Below, in pieces: positions 6,838-10,000 of a DNA stretch of 10,000 nt. Origin of the DNA: Stramonita haemastoma. Taxonomy: Eukaryota > Mollusca > Gastropoda > Neogastropoda > Muricidae. Every line of letters starts with the position of its first letter. Within the stretch, counting starts at the first letter, position 1. The stretch covers positions 68,063,697 through 68,073,696 of the forward strand of contig CM060318.1 in assembly GCA_030674155.1 (NCBI GenBank), given 5' to 3'. A model generated the notes under the pieces. The model did no database searches and was not told the origin of the DNA. It was given only the letters and a program-made list of their open reading frames with translations. Made by a program: the position numbers and the translations under genes.

Positions 6838-6839
<2 letters not shown>
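6176..6839. other. AT-rich spacer with palindromes, no gene recognised
   Basis: Contains the palindrome pair at 6248-6298, T-rich and A-rich runs (6310-6350, 6526-6538), and a more balanced part at 6540-6839. A minus-strand frame 6543-6779 (78 codons with ATG) is not low-complexity but resembles no family I know. An octamer-like ATTTGCAT occurs at 6698-6705, which could be chance. Confidence 0.45.
6248..6298. repeat. Two adjacent AT-rich palindromes
   Basis: TTTATTCAT GA ATGAATAAA (6248-6267) has nine-base arms and a two-base centre. TGATAAAGATCTTTATCA (6281-6298) is an exact 18 bp palindrome. They are separated by 13 bases. No further arms extend beyond either one, so they are not obvious transposon termini. 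They could be protein-dimer binding sites or chance in AT-rich DNA. Confidence 0.85.
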
Positions 6840-6910
<71 letters not shown>

Positions 6911-6937
6911 CATGTGTAAACTATATACATGTATGTG

Positions 6938-7014
<77 letters not shown>

Positions 7015-7040
7015 TATGTATGTGTGTGTGTGTGTGTGTG

Positions 7041-7106
<66 letters not shown>
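6840..7106. repeat. Compound (GT)n-(TA)n-(GT)n microsatellite
   Basis: GT from 6840 to 6907, then a mixed TACATGTGTAAACTATATACATGTATGTG-type linker (6908-6938), TA from 6939 to 7010 with one phase slip at 6980/6981, then GT again from 7019 to 7106 with one TTG slip at 7041. The outer GT blocks have similar lengths (68 and 88 bp), giving a symmetric arrangement. The 72 bp TA core is self-complementary. Confidence 0.95.
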
Positions 7107-7108
<2 letters not shown>

Positions 7109-7615
7109 ATCGTATACACGTGTGTTGATGTTGATTTGATTAAATTACATTGATCTGTTCACTCAAAGTGATACACACCACACACAGAGAGGAAACTAAT
7201 GTATGGTTTCCTTTAAAATCGTTTAACACACACACACACATACAAGCCTATATCCATTCCCTCCTCCAATACAAGTAGGGTGCATACAAAAGAAAAACAA
7301 TACATTACCAAACAGAAACAGACTCAAAGCAGAAATTTAAACAATCACATTAATTTTCGTCCCTTTTCTCAGTCCTTCACTCCCAAGCATGTGTGCTTTT
7401 TGATTTACAACAAAAACAAATCAATCCTTCCATCAAATGAGTGCATTCAGGCACAAAAAATCGCAACTTCCGCCAATTATGTAATAAAAAGTAATAATAA
7501 AAATAAAGCAAACAACCCCCCCCCCCCCCCACAAACAAACAACAAAAATAACCACATACAAGAAAAGAGGAGTCAGCATTTCCTGTAACTAAATATCTCA
7601 TGAATACACTGTATA

Positions 7616-7616
<1 letters not shown>
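7107..7616. other. Spacer with A/C-biased plus strand
   Basis: The left part is balanced. From about 7226 the plus strand is rich in A and C, including a 15 bp CA tract (7226-7240), many CAAA/ACAA words and a C15 run (7516-7530). The bias is opposite to most of the window, where the plus strand carries GT. No coding signal is seen. Confidence 0.5.
7516..7530. repeat. C15 homopolymer
   Basis: An uninterrupted run of about 15 C inside A/C-rich sequence. Its true length is likely to be variable or uncertain in an assembly. Confidence 0.9.
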
Positions 7617-7808
<192 letters not shown>

Positions 7809-7879
7809 AGAACAAACAGAAAATGACCAAACAACCAAAAACCAAAAAGAAACTAAACAGATAAAAATCAGGAAAAAAT

Positions 7880-7881
<2 letters not shown>

Positions 7882-7957
<76 letters not shown>
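7882..7957. repeat. (GT)n array, inverted relative to the CA array upstream
   Basis: GT with one GG slip at 7910/7911. It is complementary to the CA array at 7617-7807. The intervening 74 bases are A-rich, with two direct copies of an AAAAATCAG word just before the GT tract. Confidence 0.95.
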
Positions 7958-7958
<1 letters not shown>

Positions 7959-8000
7959 CAATGTCTTGCATGCTGTGTGTGACACTGACAGGTGTAAGAA

Positions 8001-8036
8001 GGGGGGGGGGGATAGTTTATTGGGGGGGGGAGGGGG
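8001..8036 (+). other. Clustered G runs, potential G-quadruplex
   Basis: G11 (8001-8011), G9 (8022-8030) and G5 (8032-8036) are separated by ATAGTTTATT and A. The long runs can each supply more than one G-triplet, so G-quadruplex folding on the plus strand is plausible. Homopolymer lengths should be treated as approximate. Confidence 0.8.
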
Positions 8037-8508
8037 CTGAAAGAAGGTGCAGCAGTGTGATCCATGGGAAGTGTGGGTTGAGGTGAGAAAGAGACAATGA
8101 GGTTGGCCACCTCTGCAAGGTGGCACCTTAGTTCAGAAATATATGCATTATATAATGAATGCACATGTATGTATTATGTAACTTGCAAGCCTTTAGATTT
8201 CATTTGAAAGACAAGGCATGCAAAGTATCGAGGTAAGCTACTATTGTTTCAGGAGAGTATTATAAACAGCACAACACTCATTTTTTGTGTAATATTAGGT
8301 AATAAGTTCGAAATGTAAAAAAAAAAAATTGGCCTACAAGTATTACAAGACAGCATGCATGGGGAATATCAGGTAGAAACTTGATTTAAACAGAAATGCA
8401 GTTGACCTTACTTTGTGTGCATATCATTGTGTACTCATGAAACAATGAATACATGATAGTGTGTTCAAGATTTAAAACTCTGGTTTACACAAAGCATACA
8501 TATAATTG
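8037..8508. other. Unique spacer with two small inverted repeats
   Basis: A hairpin lies at 8100-8128: AGGT, a two-base bulge, and GCCACCT pair with AGGTGGC and ACCT around CTGCA. A perfect palindrome CATTATATAATG lies at 8146-8157. The rest is AT-rich unique sequence with an A12 run near 8318-8329. No gene is recognised. Confidence 0.5.
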
Positions 8509-8646
8509 TGGAGAACAAAACAGAAATTGGATAATTCTAGTTACACTGATATGTTACGGTCGTGGCAAATTGTCCATGAAGAAACTAGACAGAAATTGGA
8601 TAATTCTAGTCACTGTGATATATATATACGGTCATGGCAAATTGCC
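8509..8646 (+). repeat. Tandem duplication with 69 bp period
   Basis: Copy 1 core 8521-8575 and copy 2 core 8590-8646 share CAGAAATTGGATAATTCTAG exactly, then ACGGTCRTGGCAAATTG, with a 3 bp length difference in between (ATGTTAC versus ATATATATAC). The left margins are also similar (GGAGAACAAAA and GAAGAAACTAGA). The plus-strand frame 8453-8683 runs through both copies, so the period (23 codons) and the 3 bp indel both keep frame and give two RNWIILVT peptides. No known family is recognised, so a plain DNA duplication is the safer reading. Confidence 0.9.
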
Positions 8647-8885
8647 TACCAAAATCACACACCCACAGCATTTGACAAAATGAGTGCTGACAGTCTGTGG
8701 CCTCCTCCTGTACATTGTTGTTGTGCAAGAAAAAGGCAATGGTGTACCTTTGGCGACTAGTACATTTTCCGTGCAGGAACGTATCATTTGCCTTGTAGGG
8801 GGACAATAGGCTTGAGGGCTGAACTGCTGTCAGCAGACGTGGTTTTTGTGTGTCATTCCATTCATGTGTGGGAGATCTATCTGTG
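8647..8885. other. Unique spacer, nothing recognised
   Basis: Balanced-composition unique sequence between the 69 bp duplication and family B copy 1. A few stop-limited frames are open on both strands, with no recognisable product. Confidence 0.5.
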
Positions 8886-9041
8886 TTAGTGTGCATGCCT
8901 CTGTGCTGCCTACAGGAATGGGTATGTGAAGGGCATGTTATTGTTGTGTAATGTTCTGTACATGTATACATACATGTATGCGTTCAATAGGATACATGTA
9001 CTCGATGAATTTGAGTATTCTATGGTGCATATATCAGTTGT

Positions 9042-9042
<1 letters not shown>
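8886..9042 (+). repeat. Family B repeat body, copy 1
   Basis: Shares with 9135-9283 the words TAGTGTGCAT, CCTCTGTGCTGCCTACAGGA, GGGTATGTGAA, TTGTTGTGTAATGTTCT, ACATGTATGC and GATACATGTACTCGATGAAT, all in the same order. It contains the palindrome CATACATGTATG (8969-8980). It runs into a GT tract after a short TATGGTGCATATATCAGTTG linker. Orientation is arbitrary and no coding role is evident. Confidence 0.9.
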
Positions 9043-9099
<57 letters not shown>

Positions 9100-9123
9100 G
9101 TGTGTGTGTGTGTGTGTGTGTGT
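9043..9123. repeat. (GT)n tract after family B copy 1
   Basis: About 80 bp of GT with one TTG slip at 9098/9099, lying between the two family B bodies. Confidence 0.95.
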
Positions 9124-9134
9124 TCTTGTGGGGT

Positions 9135-9280
9135 TTAGTGTGCATACCTCTGTGCTGCCTACAGGAATGGGTATGTGAAGGCATGTAATTGTTGTGTAAT
9201 GTTCTATACATGGATGCATGTGTACATGTATGCATTCAGTACGATACATGTACTCGATGAATTTAAGTATTCTGTGCATG

Positions 9281-9283
<3 letters not shown>
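9135..9283 (+). repeat. Family B repeat body, copy 2
   Basis: About 89% identical to copy 1 by eye, offset 249 bp. The main differences are one lost G in the GAAGGGCATG stretch, a rearranged ACATG-rich centre 4 bp longer than in copy 1, and a shorter 3' linker (GTGCATGTAG). It leads directly into a longer GT tract. Confidence 0.9.
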
Positions 9284-9509
<226 letters not shown>

Positions 9510-9545
9510 TAGTGTGTCATGTCTGTGGTAGTGTGAACTGACTGA

Positions 9546-9648
9546 TGTGTGTGTGTGTGTGTGGTGTGTGGTGTTGTGCGTGCGTGCGTGTGTGCGTGCA
9601 TGTGTGTGTGTGTGTGTGTGTGTGTTTTGTGTGTGTATGTGTGTGTGC
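9546..9648. repeat. Degenerate (GT)n with a (TGCG)n segment
   Basis: GT with GG, TTG and TTTTG slips and a CpG-bearing core, GTGCGTGCGTGCGTG plus GTGCGTGCATG (about 9576-9600). It lies between the GA and GAA tracts. Confidence 0.9.
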
Positions 9649-9695
9649 CTGTACTGTATGTGTTTAATGGTGATGACAATAATGACAATGGTGAT

Positions 9696-9955
9696 GAAGA
9701 AGAAGAAGAAAGAAGAAAAAGAAGGAGAAGAGGAAAGGAGAAAGAAGAAGAAAGAAAGAAGGAGAAGAAGGAGAAGAAGAAGAAGAAGAAGAAGAAAGAA
9801 GAAGAAGAAGAAGAAGAAGAAGGAGGAGGAGGAGAAGAAGAAGAAGAAGAAGAAGAAGAAGAAGAAGAAGAAGAAGAAGAAGAAGAAGAAGAAGAGAAGA
9901 AGAGGGAGGAGAATTGAAGAAGAAGAAGAAAAGAAGGAGAATTGCAGAAGAAGAG
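9696..9955. repeat. (GAA)n polypurine tract
   Basis: The plus strand is pure purine from 9696 to 9913 (218 bases), made of GAA with AAAGA, GGA and AGAGG variants. The longest perfect part is 20 GAA units (9834-9893). After it, GGAGAATTG occurs twice, 28 bp apart (9908-9916 and 9936-9944). All three plus frames are stop-poor and give Lys, Glu or Arg strings, and the minus strand gives Leu/Ser/Phe, so the frames of 105-141 codons are artefacts. Confidence 0.96.
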
Positions 9956-10000
9956 GACAGATTGTTTTGTGACACTGCCATATATATCTTTTTGATCTTG

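Noticed and set aside
9547..9981. Lys/Glu/Arg-rich and Leu/Ser-rich frames of 105-141 codons
   Set aside because: These are readings of the GAA polypurine tract; stop codons are rare there in every frame.

Overview
This window looks like intergenic or intronic DNA from a eukaryote genome that is very rich in simple repeats. By eye, about a third of the 10 kb is microsatellite or minisatellite sequence. I find no rRNA, no intact tRNA, no CRISPR array and no protein-coding gene that can be supported with confidence. The mix of long (GT/CA)n, (TA)n, (GA)n and (GAA)n tracts, AT-rich unique spacers, C and G homopolymers and small tandem duplications next to microsatellites would fit a marine invertebrate. 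A mollusc, perhaps a gastropod, is my best guess, but this is inference from style and not a taxonomic marker; some fishes would also fit.

Layout. Positions 1-1372 are mostly unique sequence. They hold one short CA tract (685-738) and, at about 836-1240, the only CpG-dense patch in the window. That patch carries an 81-codon open frame without an ATG and several consensus-like splice donors on both strands, so it is the best candidate for a real exon or promoter. Positions 1373-3836 form a repeat field: GT tracts; three diverged copies of an approximately 100-115 bp body (family C), two of which adjoin GT tracts on the 3' side or further downstream; a 407 bp satellite made only of ACC, ACACC and similar words; and a GT array broken by TTTAGTG/TTCAGTG boxes. 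Positions 3837-5045 are mostly unique, with a possible tRNA-derived SINE remnant (minus strand, near 4020-4050), a G-quadruplex motif, a C13 run and a 78 bp GT tract. Positions 5046-5555 hold a TA complex that switches sharply into GA. Positions 5556-6839 are AT-rich and unique, with a four-unit 34 bp minisatellite (6040-6175) and two adjacent palindromes (6248-6298).

Positions 6840-7106 are a symmetric TG-TA-TG compound tract. In 7107-7860 the plus strand becomes A/C-rich, ending in a 191 bp CA array that faces a 76 bp GT array across a 74 bp gap, which is a large potential hairpin. Positions 8001-8883 are unique apart from G runs, two small inverted repeats and a 69 bp tandem duplication (about 8509-8646). 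Positions 8886-9507 hold two copies of another approximately 135-150 bp body (family B), about 89% identical by eye, each followed directly by a GT tract; the second runs into (GA)n. The window ends with a degenerate GT/TGCG tract and a 218-base uninterrupted polypurine (GAA) tract.

There is no operon or pathway to describe. The point of interest is structural: two unrelated bodies (families B and C) have each duplicated together with, or beside, GT microsatellites, and several tracts show higher-order periodicity. Almost all long open frames here are artefacts of stop-free simple repeats.
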